DNA of 64,000 nt from Photobacterium iliopiscarium (GCF_003026395.1 NZ_PYOO01000009.1:96917-160916), one strand, 5' to 3'; counted from the stretch's first letter, positions 29,298-38,938 are shown. The notes: generated by a model not told the origin, from the sequence alone. Program-made: numbers and translations.

Positions 29298-29905
29298 TTG
29301 ATAAACTGAATTTATTGCCGTGGCGAGATTTGCGGCGAAAACACCATAAACAACGCTTTGTTGGTTTACTGATAGCGAGTGTTGTTGTGGCAATTATGGG
29401 TAACGGTGCGATTGGTGAATATATTGAAAATCAGCAATTTGAGCAGCAAAGCCGTAATGACCAACTTCAGCAAGAGCTGACCAGTTTAGAGCAGCGGTTG
29501 GCTTTTTTGCCTAAGTTAGATAAACAACGGGATGCCATTGAACTGCGCTTGAAAGTGATTGCAGATATTCAATTATCACGTAATCGAGTTACGCAATTGT
29601 TGAATCAATTACCCGAAGTGGTGCCTGCTGGGGTTTATCTGGACGGCGTTAATTTAGCCTCGCAACGGGTCAAAGTTGATGGCTTTGGTGATACCAATGG
29701 TCACTTAGCCGCTTTGTTAGGTAAGGCCGAGCAATCACCGTGGTTTAAAAACATTGAAATGCATTCTTTAGTCACAACCAAAAGTGCAGATAAACAACAA
29801 AAATCACAGTTTAATGCTTCTTTTGATTTAACTACGCCAATAATTGATAACAAGCCGTTAAAGGCGACCTTTCCTACTGCAATAGTGGAGAAAAACAATG
29901 ATTGA
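29294..29905 (+). CDS. pilN: Type IV pilus assembly protein PilN
   Basis: This is a 203-residue bitopic inner-membrane protein. The N-terminal cytoplasmic motif INLLPWR-like segment (DKLNLLPWRDLRRKHH) binds PilM. One membrane helix follows (about residues 25-40), then a coiled coil (QQEL...LEQRLAFL) and a small periplasmic ferredoxin-like domain. It pairs with PilO. It overlaps pilM by 4 nt and pilO by 8 nt, so translation is probably coupled. Confidence 0.95.
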   Translation: MIDKLNLLPWRDLRRKHHKQRFVGLLIASVVVAIMGNGAIGEYIENQQFEQQSRNDQLQQELTSLEQRLAFLPKLDKQRDAIELRLKVIADIQLSRNRVTQLLNQLPEVVPAGVYLDGVNLASQRVKVDGFGDTNGHLAALLGKAEQSPWFKNIEMHSLVTTKSADKQQKSQFNASFDLTTPIIDNKPLKATFPTAIVEKNND

Positions 29906-30482
29906 TTGGCGTGAATTAGAGCTTGATGAAATCACTGAATGGCCATTATTGCCTCAAGGCTTAATTGCTTTGGTGTTAACGGTATTACTTTCAATCTTTG
30001 GCTATTGGTATTGGTTAACGCCATTAACTGAGGCTTTAGAGCAACAAAAACAACAGGAAATAACGTTACGCGCTCAACTCGTTAGTCGCGCTGCTCAAGT
30101 GGCAGCCTTACCGCGAGTTAAAGAACAAGTTGCGGAGCTTAATCGTCGTTATCAAGAAGTGATCGAGCAATTGCCTGAAGAGCAAGAGTTAGCCAGTTTA
30201 TTAGCCAGCATTAACGATATTGGGGTTAAAAATGGGCTGATCTTCCAATCAATTAAGTGGGCTGCTCGTATAGAAAATGATCTTTATTATGAATTGCCAC
30301 TTAATATGCAACTTACTGGTTCTTATCAACAAATAGGTCAGTTTGCCGAAGCGATTGCACAGTTACCACGGATTGTTAATTTACGTAATGTTGAATTAGC
30401 GCGAGTGGATGAACACGGTCTTGATGAGCTGTTGTCGTTGACGGTATCTGCAACCACATACCGTTTTAAAACCCCACAATAA
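29898..30482 (+). CDS. pilO: Type IV pilus assembly protein PilO
   Basis: This is a 194-residue inner-membrane partner of PilN: a short cytoplasmic N-terminus, one membrane helix (LIALVLTVLLSIFGYWYWL, about residues 23-41), a coiled coil (LEQQKQQEITLRAQLV...VAELNRRYQEVIEQLPEEQELASLL) and a periplasmic domain. PilNO heterodimers with PilP align the inner-membrane machine with the PilQ secretin. Confidence 0.95.
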   Translation: MIDWRELELDEITEWPLLPQGLIALVLTVLLSIFGYWYWLTPLTEALEQQKQQEITLRAQLVSRAAQVAALPRVKEQVAELNRRYQEVIEQLPEEQELASLLASINDIGVKNGLIFQSIKWAARIENDLYYELPLNMQLTGSYQQIGQFAEAIAQLPRIVNLRNVELARVDEHGLDELLSLTVSATTYRFKTPQ

Positions 30483-30492
30483 TGAGGATCTT

Positions 30493-31008
30493 ATGAGAAC
30501 ACTATTATGGCTGTTGCCGTTAGGACTCGGGTTAATGGGGTGTCAGGCTAACACGGATTCGATAGAGCAGTTTATTGCCAAAACACACACCAATGCGAAA
30601 GCAAAAGTAAAACCATTGGCTGCTCCTTATATTTTTGTTGCTGAGTCATTTGTAATGACCAGTAAGCGAGTGCCGTTTTTACGGCCACGACCAGAGTTAC
30701 TCTTGGCTAAACAAGCGAACAGTAGTTGTTGGCAACCGCTTAATGATCATCAACCTACCCAATTAGAAACGTTTCCATTAGAACAACTTTCTATGAAGGG
30801 GGCGATTGGGCATCAACGGCAGTTGTGGGGGTTAATTTATACCCCTAAAGGCGAATTAGTAAAAATTAAGCCAGGACAATTTGTCGGGCTTAATCGCGGC
30901 AAAGTAATAAAAGTGAGTGATAAGCTCATTGAAATAGAAGAAACATTACCCGATGGCAAAGGTTGTTGGCTAACACGGCCTGCAAAGCTGGCTTTAGTTC
31001 AGCATTAA
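30493..31008 (+). CDS. pilP: Type IV pilus lipoprotein PilP
   Basis: This is a 171-residue lipoprotein. The signal peptide ends in the lipobox LMGC (Cys17 of MRTLLWLLPLGLGLMGC). The periplasmic part has a flexible start and a beta domain (GAIGHQRQLWGLIYTPKGELVKIKPGQF as the core) that binds the N0 domain of PilQ. It sits between pilO and pilQ with 10-13 nt gaps. Confidence 0.95.
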   Translation: MRTLLWLLPLGLGLMGCQANTDSIEQFIAKTHTNAKAKVKPLAAPYIFVAESFVMTSKRVPFLRPRPELLLAKQANSSCWQPLNDHQPTQLETFPLEQLSMKGAIGHQRQLWGLIYTPKGELVKIKPGQFVGLNRGKVIKVSDKLIEIEETLPDGKGCWLTRPAKLALVQH

Positions 31009-31021
31009 TCAAGGATGAGTT

Positions 31022-32743
31022 ATGAAAGGGAATACGTGGGGGCTTGGCCGCCAGATTTTCGTCAGTGTATGGTTAATGTGCTGGGGTTTACTTACCGTAA
31101 CCAGTGTTATTGCTGCGCCAGCGAGTGGCATCACTAATCAAGTTCAAGATATTGAATTTCATCGTGATGGCAAAGGTCGAGGGGTGTTAACTGTTAAGTT
31201 AAAACAGCCGCAATCATTGGTTGATATTCGCCGTCAAGGTAAGAAATTACAGCTGGATATCTTTGATACTCAGTTAACCAATGAGCAAATACACACTTTA
31301 GATGTGATTGATTTTGCGACCGTCGTTAATAGCATTGATACCAGTAACGTGCCTCGTGGAGCGCGGTTTATGTTTAATATGACCGGTAACTATGATTATG
31401 ACTATCGTATTCGAGGAAATAATCTTGAGGTTACGTTAATTAAACGAACACAACCGAAAGCAACCGCAACTGCCAATAAGAGCAATGTTTCTTACAAAGG
31501 CAAACCGATCTCAATTAACTTTCAAGATATTCCCGTGCGTAATGTCTTACAGTTAATCGCAGATTATAACGATTTTAACTTGGTTGTTGCTGATACGGTG
31601 AGCGGTAACGTTACGCTGCGTTTAGATAATGTGCCATGGCCGCAAGTGTTAGATATTATTCTACAAGCGAAAGGACTAGATAAGCGTGTGCGTGGCTCGG
31701 TGCTATTAGTCGCACCTAAGGCCGAATTAGCCGCTAATGAACATCAAGTAATGGAAACTGCCCGTAAACAACAAGAATTAGCCAGCTTACGCTCTGAGCT
31801 TATTCAAGTGAATTACGCTAAAGCGACAGATATCTCGGCGTTACTAAGTGGATCGAGTGATGGTGTGGGAATGCTGTCAGAACGCGGTTCTTTGCATGTT
31901 GATGAACGTACTAATGCGTTGATAATTAAAGATACACCAGAAAATATTGAGAGTATTAAAGAGATAGTGTTAGCGCTTGATATTCCGGTTAAACAAGTAC
32001 AGATTGAAGCGCGTATCGTTACCATTGATGAAGGTAACATTGATGAGCTCGGTGTTCGTTGGGGGGTTTCAAGTATTGATGGTGATACCACTATCGGTGG
32101 CTCTATTGAAGGTAACCTCGGCAGTTCTGGATTATTAGATGACACTACCGTTGATGATTTTCTTAACGTTAACTTAGGTGCGAGTCAAAATGGAGCGGCC
32201 AGTATTGCCTTTCAGGTGGCAAAGTTAGGCAATGTGTTGTTAGATTTAGAACTATCAGCATTACAGTCAGAACGTAAAGCTGAAATTATTTCAAGTCCAC
32301 GTTTAATGACCACTAACAAAAAGGCAGCATACATTGAACAAGGTACCGAAATACCGTATCTAGAAGCGTCATCCAGTGGTGCAGTATCGGTTGATTTTAA
32401 AAAGGCAGTATTAAGCTTGATGGTAACCCCTCAAATTACGCCTGATAATAAACTGGTACTTGATCTCGAAGTCACTCAAGACAGTAAAGGTGAAGAGGTG
32501 CCAACGGGGGTTGGTACGGCCGTAGCAATTAAAACTCAGCGTATTGGTACGCAAGTGTTAGTCAATAACGGTGAAACCGTTGTATTAGGCGGCATTTACC
32601 AAAATCAAGTTAACAATACAGTTCGTAAAGTACCTATTTTGGGTGACATTCCAGTACTTGGTGTATTATTTAGACATAAAATGGAAGAACTTGGAAAACG
32701 TGAATTGTTGATTTTTGTAACGCCAAAAATTGTAGTGCAATAA
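31022..32743 (+). CDS. pilQ: Type IV pilus secretin PilQ
   Basis: This 573-residue outer-membrane secretin forms the gated pore for the type IV pilus and, during competence, for DNA uptake. It has a signal peptide, an AMIN domain (about residues 35-130, which binds peptidoglycan), and N0 and N1 domains (ISINFQDIPVRNVLQLIADYNDFN). The secretin barrel at the C-terminus has the typical VPILGDIPVLGVLF and ELLIFVTPKIV segments. It is the last gene of the operon. A hairpin without a good U-tract follows the stop. Confidence 0.97.
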   Translation: MKGNTWGLGRQIFVSVWLMCWGLLTVTSVIAAPASGITNQVQDIEFHRDGKGRGVLTVKLKQPQSLVDIRRQGKKLQLDIFDTQLTNEQIHTLDVIDFATVVNSIDTSNVPRGARFMFNMTGNYDYDYRIRGNNLEVTLIKRTQPKATATANKSNVSYKGKPISINFQDIPVRNVLQLIADYNDFNLVVADTVSGNVTLRLDNVPWPQVLDIILQAKGLDKRVRGSVLLVAPKAELAANEHQVMETARKQQELASLRSELIQVNYAKATDISALLSGSSDGVGMLSERGSLHVDERTNALIIKDTPENIESIKEIVLALDIPVKQVQIEARIVTIDEGNIDELGVRWGVSSIDGDTTIGGSIEGNLGSSGLLDDTTVDDFLNVNLGASQNGAASIAFQVAKLGNVLLDLELSALQSERKAEIISSPRLMTTNKKAAYIEQGTEIPYLEASSSGAVSVDFKKAVLSLMVTPQITPDNKLVLDLEVTQDSKGEEVPTGVGTAVAIKTQRIGTQVLVNNGETVVLGGIYQNQVNNTVRKVPILGDIPVLGVLFRHKMEELGKRELLIFVTPKIVVQ

Positions 32744-33130
32744 TTTTTCACATATCTAATCACCTTGCTGATAGTGCTTCTAAACAATGCTTCAGCAGGG
32801 TGTGTGTGGTTAAAAGTTGTTTTATTTCTATTGGTTACCTTAACCCGTGTAATGGGTGTTGAGCACGTTATTAGTCAATTATTAGGATATTTACGAGCTT
32901 AATACGATTGACCTCTGACCTCGGGTAAGCCATTATGGCAGCCTCTGTGGGTAAGACAGGCTTAATAAAATATTGATTGATGTCGACTAGCTATTGCAAA
33001 ATAGTAGTCAGTCCTGAGATAATTTCCTGTCTTATCACGAATTATATGTGAGGAACTTGGCGCCTCGGGCTTATTTTAAATAGAGCCTGCGGGTGGTGTC
33101 GTTTTATTAACCGCGCGTAAATTGCTAAAA
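32744..33130 (+). other. Structured intergenic region between pilQ and aroK
   Basis: No gene is seen in these 387 bp. Elements: a hairpin CACCTTGCTGA / TCAGCAGGGTG (32761-32771, 32792-32802) after pilQ; an outer 9-bp inverted repeat TAAGACAGG / CCTGTCTTA (32952-32960, 33026-33034). The outer repeat encloses a near-perfect hairpin GACTAgCTATT-gcaa-AATAGTAGTC (32985-33009). A weaker GGCT...AGCC repeat lies around 33068-33090. The region should hold the aroK promoter and leader; see findings. Confidence 0.5.
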
Positions 33131-33649
33131 ATGGCTGAAAAACGAAATATTTTCTTGGTTGGCCCTATGGGTGCCGGCAAAAGCACTATTGGTAGACATC
33201 TTGCACAGCAGCTGCATATGGAATTCTTTGATTCAGATACTGTAATCGAAGAACGTACTGGCGCTGATATTAGTTGGGTGTTTGATGTTGAAGGTGAAGA
33301 TGGCTTCCGTGTTCGCGAAGAAGCTGTAATTGATGACCTAACACAAGAACAAGGCATTGTTCTAGCAACGGGTGGCGGCTCTGTTATTAATAAAGAGAAC
33401 CGTAATCGCCTTTCTGCTCGTGGTATTGTTGTTTATCTAGAGACGACTATTGAAAAGCAATTAGCTCGTACTCAACGTGATAAAAAACGCCCGTTACTTC
33501 AAACTGACACACCTCGTGAAGTACTTGAAGAACTAGCAGCAGAGCGTAATCCATTGTATGAAGAGGTTGCTGACTACGTTGTTCGTACTGATGATCAAAG
33601 TGCGAAAGTAGTTGCTAACCAAATCATCAAGATGCTGGAAGAGCGTTAA
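33131..33649 (+). CDS. aroK: Shikimate kinase I
   Basis: This 172-residue P-loop kinase phosphorylates shikimate in the pathway to chorismate. Walker A is GPMGAGKST (near residues 9-17). The shikimate-binding [18 protein letters not shown], the [10 protein letters not shown] segment and the GGGSV motif are present, as is the lid arginine region ([11 protein letters not shown]). The start is placed at 33131 ([11 protein letters not shown]), the usual AroK start; an ATG-like codon 9 nt earlier is less likely. The ribosome site is weak. It begins aroK-aroB-damX-dam. Confidence 0.96.
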   Translation: MAEKRNIFLVGPMGAGKSTIGRHLAQQLHMEFFDSDTVIEERTGADISWVFDVEGEDGFRVREEAVIDDLTQEQGIVLATGGGSVINKENRNRLSARGIVVYLETTIEKQLARTQRDKKRPLLQTDTPREVLEELAAERNPLYEEVADYVVRTDDQSAKVVANQIIKMLEER

Positions 33650-33672
33650 TTAATTAAAAAGAGAAGCTGACC

Positions 33673-34752
33673 ATGGAACGGATCAATGTCAATTTAGATG
33701 ACAGAAGCTACCCTATTTCAATTGGCGCCGAGTTGTTCGACAACTCGGCGTTGTTTGCATCTGCGATATCTGCGGGCAAACGAGTAGTTGTGGTCAGTAA
33801 TGATACTGTTGCCCCGTTATATGCGGATCAGGTAATGGCTACCATCAGTTCATTATCGTGCCAAGTGGCACTACTTTCTCTACCTGATGGTGAACAGTAC
33901 AAAACCCTTGATACGTTTAATCACATCATGACATTTTTACTAGAAGGTAATTATGGCCGTGATGTGATTTTAGTTGCCCTAGGCGGCGGCGTAATTGGTG
34001 ATATCGTTGGCTTTGCGGCTGCGAGTTACCAGCGTGGGGTCGATTTTATTCAGGTGCCAACCACGTTGTTAGCACAAGTTGATTCATCTGTGGGTGGAAA
34101 AACTGCGGTTAATCACCGTCTGGGTAAAAACATGATTGGTGCTTTCTACCAACCTAAAGCGGTGATTATTGATAATCATTGTTTACATACCTTGCCGCAA
34201 CGAGAGTTAGCAGCAGGATTGGCAGAAATCATTAAATACGGCATTATTGCCGATCATGATTTTTTTGTTTGGTTAGAAAATAACATTGAGCGGTTACAAG
34301 CATTGGATAACGAGGCGTTGTGTTACGCCATTAGCCGTTGCTGTCAAATTAAAGCCGATGTTGTTGCTGCTGATGAAAAAGAATCAGGCGTTAGGGTGTT
34401 ACTTAATCTTGGTCATACATTTGGCCATGCTATTGAAGCAGAAATGGGCTACGGTAATTGGCTGCATGGCGAAGCGGTGTCAGCAGGTACAGTTCTCGCA
34501 GCACAGACTGCCGCAAAGCAGGGATTAATCAGTGATGCTGATGTAATGCGTATTATTGCATTACATCAACGAGCAAATTTGCCCGTTGTTGCCCCTGATA
34601 CAATGTTTTTTGATGATTTTATTAAGCATATGATGCGTGATAAAAAAGTATTGTCAGGTCAGCTACGCTTAGTATTACCGACATCAATTGGTAGTGCTGA
34701 AGTTGTGGCTGATGTTCCTTTTGATGTGCTTCAGGACGTTATTGGTCACTAA
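33673..34752 (+). CDS. aroB: 3-dehydroquinate synthase
   Basis: This 359-residue enzyme converts DAHP to 3-dehydroquinate, using NAD and a divalent metal. The NAD-binding [20 protein letters not shown] segment, the [18 protein letters not shown] segment and the metal ligands (E of LAEIIKYG, H of [11 protein letters not shown] and H of LHGEAVS) are present. It follows aroK by 23 nt. Confidence 0.97.
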   Translation: MERINVNLDDRSYPISIGAELFDNSALFASAISAGKRVVVVSNDTVAPLYADQVMATISSLSCQVALLSLPDGEQYKTLDTFNHIMTFLLEGNYGRDVILVALGGGVIGDIVGFAAASYQRGVDFIQVPTTLLAQVDSSVGGKTAVNHRLGKNMIGAFYQPKAVIIDNHCLHTLPQRELAAGLAEIIKYGIIADHDFFVWLENNIERLQALDNEALCYAISRCCQIKADVVAADEKESGVRVLLNLGHTFGHAIEAEMGYGNWLHGEAVSAGTVLAAQTAAKQGLISDADVMRIIALHQRANLPVVAPDTMFFDDFIKHMMRDKKVLSGQLRLVLPTSIGSAEVVADVPFDVLQDVIGH

Positions 34753-34775
34753 ACTGTAGCCAATTGACGACTTGC

Positions 34776-36212
34776 ATGACAAAACGAAAAAGTCTGGATC
34801 TGGAAAGCCAGATCCAGTTGCTGACTCGAATACAGTTCATCACTCGATTTAGCTCTCATCTTATTCACCTCTCCGGTGCTCAAGGCTCAGGTAAAACTTG
34901 GCTTGCACACGCTTTTCTTGAAAATTATGCCACCGATTGTCATCAAGTATTATTGATGTGTCAGCGTGGACAAACTGATGTTCAACATCGCACGTTACTG
35001 CTGCAACAATTTGTTAGCCACGCTATGTTTAATGAACATGACTCTTTATGTCAAAGTGTTGAGCATTTATTGGCAAACCAACATTATAAATTAATGGTGG
35101 TGATTGATGACGCCCATCTTTTGAGTCCAACCTTAATTGCTGAATTATGGGCATTGGCACAATATGCAAATCAACATGCTGAGTTACAACTGAATATCGT
35201 GTTATTTGCGCATCGTGGTGAGTTAAATCAAACCTTAGCTCATGTCGCTCATGGTTCTGGTATTATCCCAGTCGAACTTGATATTGATGATTTGAGTCAG
35301 CAAGAAGTGATGTTATTTAGTGATATGCTAATGACAGAGGATGGGGTAGATGCACCTTGTCGACGTTCGTTAAAACAGCGTTTACTGATGGCGCTTCCTC
35401 GCCCTGGCGTATTACATAATCTTCCACAAGCAGAAGGGATAACCATGAATTCAAATATTAGCAACAAACCATTATTGCCCATTGTGATTGGTGGTGTGAT
35501 CATTGTTTTAATTGCTGGTGGTTATTTCTTTATGACATCGGGCTCTAGTAGTGAATCTGCATCGGCAACAATAACTGCATCTCAGCCTGCGGTGATAGCG
35601 TCGGTTACTATTGATAAAGCGCCATTACCGCCACAAGTTAATCCTCAGGGGTTAACGGTAGGACGTCAAGACGATGTCGCGGGTCAAGAGCGAGTTGTTA
35701 TCTCGGATCAGCAAATTGATGCCATGATTGATGACCATGCGCTGAAAGGATATCCTGCCGCAACAGAAGCAACAGAAGCAACAGAAGCAACAGAAGCAAC
35801 AGAAGTGGTTAAAACGCCGTCTATTGTTGCGGCTAAAGCCATTGAAACGCCACCTTCTGCGGCTGTTAGTGTTATATCGGCACCGGCCTCTAAGTTAGAT
35901 TGGTCACTTAAATTAGCCGCAGATCAGCAACAATTAGCCGCAGTGAAGTCGACGCATTATGCGTTACAATTGGCTGCAACCCAAAGTCTTGCCGCGGCTG
36001 CAGAATTTATGACAACTCATAATGTAACTGATGCCATGATTTACCAAACGGTACGTAATCAGCAATCATGGTTTATTGTTGTGACCGGCGATTACGCTAC
36101 GGCGAGTCAGGCACGCACTGCAAAAAATCAATTACCTTCTTCGTTACAACAGCTAAAACCATGGTTAAAATCTTATCGTAAGATTACACAAGAAATGGAT
36201 CGCTTAAAATAA
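34776..36212 (+). CDS. damX: Cell division protein DamX (ATPase-like domain plus SPOR domain)
   Basis: This is a 478-residue protein. The N-terminal third resembles an AAA/ExeA-type ATPase (HLSGAQGSGKTWLAHAF as a P-loop; LMVVIDDAHLLSP as Walker B). One membrane helix follows (about residues 233-253, LLPIVIGGVIIVLIAGGYFFM), then a low-complexity periplasmic linker containing (ATE)n, and a C-terminal SPOR domain (YALQLAATQSLAAAAEFM...) that binds septal peptidoglycan. DamX is a non-essential divisome protein. I use the ATG at 34776; a TTG 12 nt earlier is also open. The cytoplasmic ATPase-like part is longer than in E. coli DamX. Confidence 0.88.
   Translation: MTKRKSLDLESQIQLLTRIQFITRFSSHLIHLSGAQGSGKTWLAHAFLENYATDCHQVLLMCQRGQTDVQHRTLLLQQFVSHAMFNEHDSLCQSVEHLLANQHYKLMVVIDDAHLLSPTLIAELWALAQYANQHAELQLNIVLFAHRGELNQTLAHVAHGSGIIPVELDIDDLSQQEVMLFSDMLMTEDGVDAPCRRSLKQRLLMALPRPGVLHNLPQAEGITMNSNISNKPLLPIVIGGVIIVLIAGGYFFMTSGSSSESASATITASQPAVIASVTIDKAPLPPQVNPQGLTVGRQDDVAGQERVVISDQQIDAMIDDHALKGYPAATEATEATEATEATEVVKTPSIVAAKAIETPPSAAVSVISAPASKLDWSLKLAADQQQLAAVKSTHYALQLAATQSLAAAAEFMTTHNVTDAMIYQTVRNQQSWFIVVTGDYATASQARTAKNQLPSSLQQLKPWLKSYRKITQEMDRLK
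35761..35805 (+). repeat. In-frame 9-bp minisatellite in damX, five copies
   Basis: Five perfect head-to-tail copies of CAACAGAAG encode repeated Ala-Thr-Glu in the periplasmic linker of DamX. Because the unit is a multiple of three, copy-number change alters linker length without breaking the frame. Confidence 0.95.
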
Positions 36213-36320
36213 AACCATAAATGATAGTTATTTATGTGAATTGGTATCAGCACAGGGTGAAAATGAGGTACAATCCGCGACCTTTCGTGACATTCTTGTA
36301 AGTGGTGGTGGGTCAGCTTA

Positions 36321-37157
36321 ATGAAAAAGCATCGTGCATTCCTGAAGTGGGCTGGAGGTAAGTATTCTCTGGTCGAGGAAATCAAACGACACCTACCGCC
36401 TGCGCGTAAATTGGTTGAACCTTTTGTGGGTGCTGGATCGGTATTTTTAAATACGGATTATGAGCATTACTTACTGGCAGATATCAATCCAGATCTGATT
36501 AATTTATATAATATTATTAAACAAGAACCTGAGCGTTACATTGAAGATGTACGTCGATTATTTACGCCTGAATATAATACTAAAGCGGCGTATTTAAGTA
36601 TTCGAGAAGAGTTTAATCACAGTACCGATCCTTACCAGCGTTCGATTTATTTTCTCTATTTAAATCGCCATGGGTTTAATGGTTTATGCCGTTATAATAA
36701 AAAAGGCGGTTTTAATGTACCTTTTGGATCGTACAAGAAACCGTATTTCCCTGAAGCTGAAATGTATTACTTTTCTGAAAAATCTAAACGTGCAACTTTT
36801 GTGTGTGAAGGTTACAGCCAGACATTTTCACGCGCCCGTAAAGGCAGTGTGATTTATTGCGATCCACCGTATGCGCCATTATCAACCACGGCTAACTTTA
36901 CTTCTTATTCTGGTAATGGTTTTAGTTTAGATGATCAAGCAACGTTAGCTAATGTGGCAGAAAAAGCAGCGACTGAGCGTGATATTGCGGTATTGATTTC
37001 TAATCATGATACGCCGTTAACCCGTCGTTTATATACGGGGGCTGATTTGTCCGTCGTTAGAGTTAAACGCACCATCAGTCGTAATGGTAGCGGCCGCAAT
37101 AAAGTTGATGAATTGTTGGCGTTATTCAAAACCCCCGTTGCGACTGATAGCGAATAA
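36321..37157 (+). CDS. dam: DNA adenine methyltransferase Dam
   Basis: This 278-residue enzyme methylates adenine in GATC, supporting mismatch repair, replication timing and gene control. The AdoMet-binding motif (FLKWAGGKYSL...LVEPFVGAGSVF) and catalytic motif IV DPPY (IYCDPPYAPL) are present, as is ISNHDTPLTRRLY. The length matches E. coli Dam (278). It lies 108 bp after damX. Dam is essential in some vibrios for chromosome 2 replication through RctB; whether that holds here is inference from the family. Confidence 0.97.
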   Translation: MKKHRAFLKWAGGKYSLVEEIKRHLPPARKLVEPFVGAGSVFLNTDYEHYLLADINPDLINLYNIIKQEPERYIEDVRRLFTPEYNTKAAYLSIREEFNHSTDPYQRSIYFLYLNRHGFNGLCRYNKKGGFNVPFGSYKKPYFPEAEMYYFSEKSKRATFVCEGYSQTFSRARKGSVIYCDPPYAPLSTTANFTSYSGNGFSLDDQATLANVAEKAATERDIAVLISNHDTPLTRRLYTGADLSVVRVKRTISRNGSGRNKVDELLALFKTPVATDSE

Positions 37158-37166
37158 AATACGTTT

Positions 37167-37364
37167 TTAGATTGCTATTGCTTGCTGAGCGATAGCAATC
37201 AAGATGCTGACTAATATTACGATAACAACCCCTCCAATCACAATAAATGGCCATGGACTTGAATGCTTGAAGTCTTGTTGGTGCTGTTGTTGTGACTGCA
37301 CCCCAAACAATGCCGCTAAGACACTCTTTATTATTTGCCACACTGCACGATAGCGTTTATCCAT
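37167..37364 (-). CDS. Small DUF2970 membrane protein
   Basis: This is a 65-residue protein on the opposite strand to its neighbours. The N-terminal VWQIIKSVLAALFGVQSQQQ and the HSSPWPFIVIGGVVIVILVSIL membrane helix fit the DUF2970 family of small single-helix inner-membrane proteins of unknown function. The ATG at 37364 has a GGAAG ribosome site at good distance. An overlapping frame also shows an ORF but has no ribosome site and no family resemblance. Confidence 0.75.
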   Translation of the reverse strand: MDKRYRAVWQIIKSVLAALFGVQSQQQHQQDFKHSSPWPFIVIGGVVIVILVSILIAIAQQAIAI

Positions 37365-37500
37365 TGCTTCCCTTTTGTCGTTTTTTGTACTGTTGTTATT
37401 TTGATTGTAGTGGCTATGTTGATAGCGGTACTGATAATTATGGCTAACTACAGCAATACATAAATCCAGTAGGACAACACTTAGGGGATCGGGTAGACTG

Positions 37501-37541
37501 ACAACAATTTATAAGCTTGGTGAGCCGAGCCTGTTGTTTTT
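37501..37541 (+). terminator. Terminator-like hairpin just upstream of rpe
   Basis: GCTTGG-tgag-CCGAGC (37515-37530) is extended by ACAACA (37501-37506) with TGTTGT (37532-37537) across an internal loop. It is followed by TTTTTA and ends about 25 nt before the rpe ATG. It could end read-through from dam, or act as an attenuator for rpe-gph-trpS. Confidence 0.5.
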
Positions 37542-37565
37542 ATCGTTAGTGTAAAGAGGCTAAAC

Positions 37566-38240
37566 ATGAAGGACTTTTTGATCGCTCCATCTATTTTGTC
37601 TGCTGATTTTGCCCGCTTAGGTGAAGATGTAGCAAACGTATTGGCAGCGGGTGCTGATGTAGTCCATTTTGATGTTATGGATAATCATTTTGTCCCTAAC
37701 TTGACGTTTGGTGCACCTATCTGTCAAGCGTTACGCGATTACGGTATTACCGCGCCGATTGATGTGCATTTAATGGTAAAACCTGTCGATCGTATTATTC
37801 CTGATTTTGCCAAAGCTGGCGCTAGCATGATTACATTTCATGTTGAAGCGACTGACCACATTGATCGTACTTTACAGCTAATTAAAGAACATGGCTGTCA
37901 AGCTGGAGTCGTGTTTAATCCAGCGACACCATTACATCACCTTGATTACATCATGGATAAAGTAGATATGATTTTGATCATGTCAGTTAACCCTGGTTTT
38001 GGTGGTCAATCTTTTATTCCTAGTACGTTAGATAAATTGCGCCAAGTGCGTCAGCGCATTGATGCTTCAGGGCGTGATATTCGTTTAGAAGTGGATGGTG
38101 GTGTTAACGTTAATAATATTGCTGAAATTGCAGCGGCAGGCGCAGATATGTTTGTTGCGGGTTCTGCTATTTTTAATGAACCAGATTATAAAACCGCGAT
38201 TGATAATATGCGGGTACAGTTAGCTGAGGCTAAGCGTTAA
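37566..38240 (+). CDS. rpe: Ribulose-phosphate 3-epimerase
   Basis: This 224-residue TIM-barrel enzyme interconverts ribulose 5-phosphate and xylulose 5-phosphate in the pentose phosphate pathway. The metal and catalytic segments are present: [54 protein letters not shown] and EVDGGVN. The ATG at 37566 has an AGAGG site. It overlaps gph (TAATG). Confidence 0.97.
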   Translation: MKDFLIAPSILSADFARLGEDVANVLAAGADVVHFDVMDNHFVPNLTFGAPICQALRDYGITAPIDVHLMVKPVDRIIPDFAKAGASMITFHVEATDHIDRTLQLIKEHGCQAGVVFNPATPLHHLDYIMDKVDMILIMSVNPGFGGQSFIPSTLDKLRQVRQRIDASGRDIRLEVDGGVNVNNIAEIAAAGADMFVAGSAIFNEPDYKTAIDNMRVQLAEAKR

Positions 38241-38938
38241 TGATTGCTGAAAACATGATTGAAAATATTAAATTTATTGCGTTTGATTTAGACGGAACGT
38301 TACTTGATAGCGTACCTGATTTAGCCGATGCGGCTGATTTGACTATGCGTCATCTTGGTCGTGAAGGGGTAACTGTAGAACAAGTTACCACTTGGATTGG
38401 TAATGGGGCTGATATTCTAATTGGTCGCGCATTAAGCCGTAGCATGGATATTGACCCTCTACTTGATCCCGCGTTGCATCGTCAAGCGCGTGAGCTGTTT
38501 GATCATTATTATGCAGCGGGTGGCCATCAAAAAAGTGCCTTGTATGCGGATGTGAAAACGACCTTAGCCAGCTTACACCAAGCCGGTGTGCCAATGGCGA
38601 TTGTGACTAATAAACCGTCACAATTTGTGCCTCATTTGCTTGAAGAACATGGTTTGAGTGCTTACTTTGTTGATGTGATTGGTGGTGATACGTTCCCATT
38701 GAAAAAACCGGATCCTTATGCGCTACATTGGCTAATGGAAAAACACCATATTGCCGCTACTGAGCTGTTGATGGTGGGTGATTCACGCAATGATATTTTA
38801 GCGGCACAAGCTGCTAGTTGCCGCTCGTTAGGGCTGACTTATGGTTATAACTATGGTCAACCGATCAGCGACAGTCAGCCCGATGTTGTCTGTGATCACT
38901 TCAAGCAATTACTTGATGTGGTTAAACTAGGCTGCTAG
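38240..38938 (+). CDS. gph: Phosphoglycolate phosphatase
   Basis: This 232-residue HAD-superfamily phosphatase clears 2-phosphoglycolate, which arises in DNA repair of 3'-phosphoglycolate ends. HAD motif I is FDLDGTLLDS (nucleophile and acid Asp), motif II VTNKPSQ, motif III KKPDP and motif IV GDSRND. Translation is coupled to rpe by a one-base overlap. The rpe-gph-trpS order is conserved. Confidence 0.95.
   Translation: MIAENMIENIKFIAFDLDGTLLDSVPDLADAADLTMRHLGREGVTVEQVTTWIGNGADILIGRALSRSMDIDPLLDPALHRQARELFDHYYAAGGHQKSALYADVKTTLASLHQAGVPMAIVTNKPSQFVPHLLEEHGLSAYFVDVIGGDTFPLKKPDPYALHWLMEKHHIAATELLMVGDSRNDILAAQAASCRSLGLTYGYNYGQPISDSQPDVVCDHFKQLLDVVKLGC

Noticed and set aside
37126..37341. Second minus-strand frame of 71 codons overlapping the DUF2970 gene
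   Set aside because: It has no ribosome site and no family resemblance, whereas the other frame has both.
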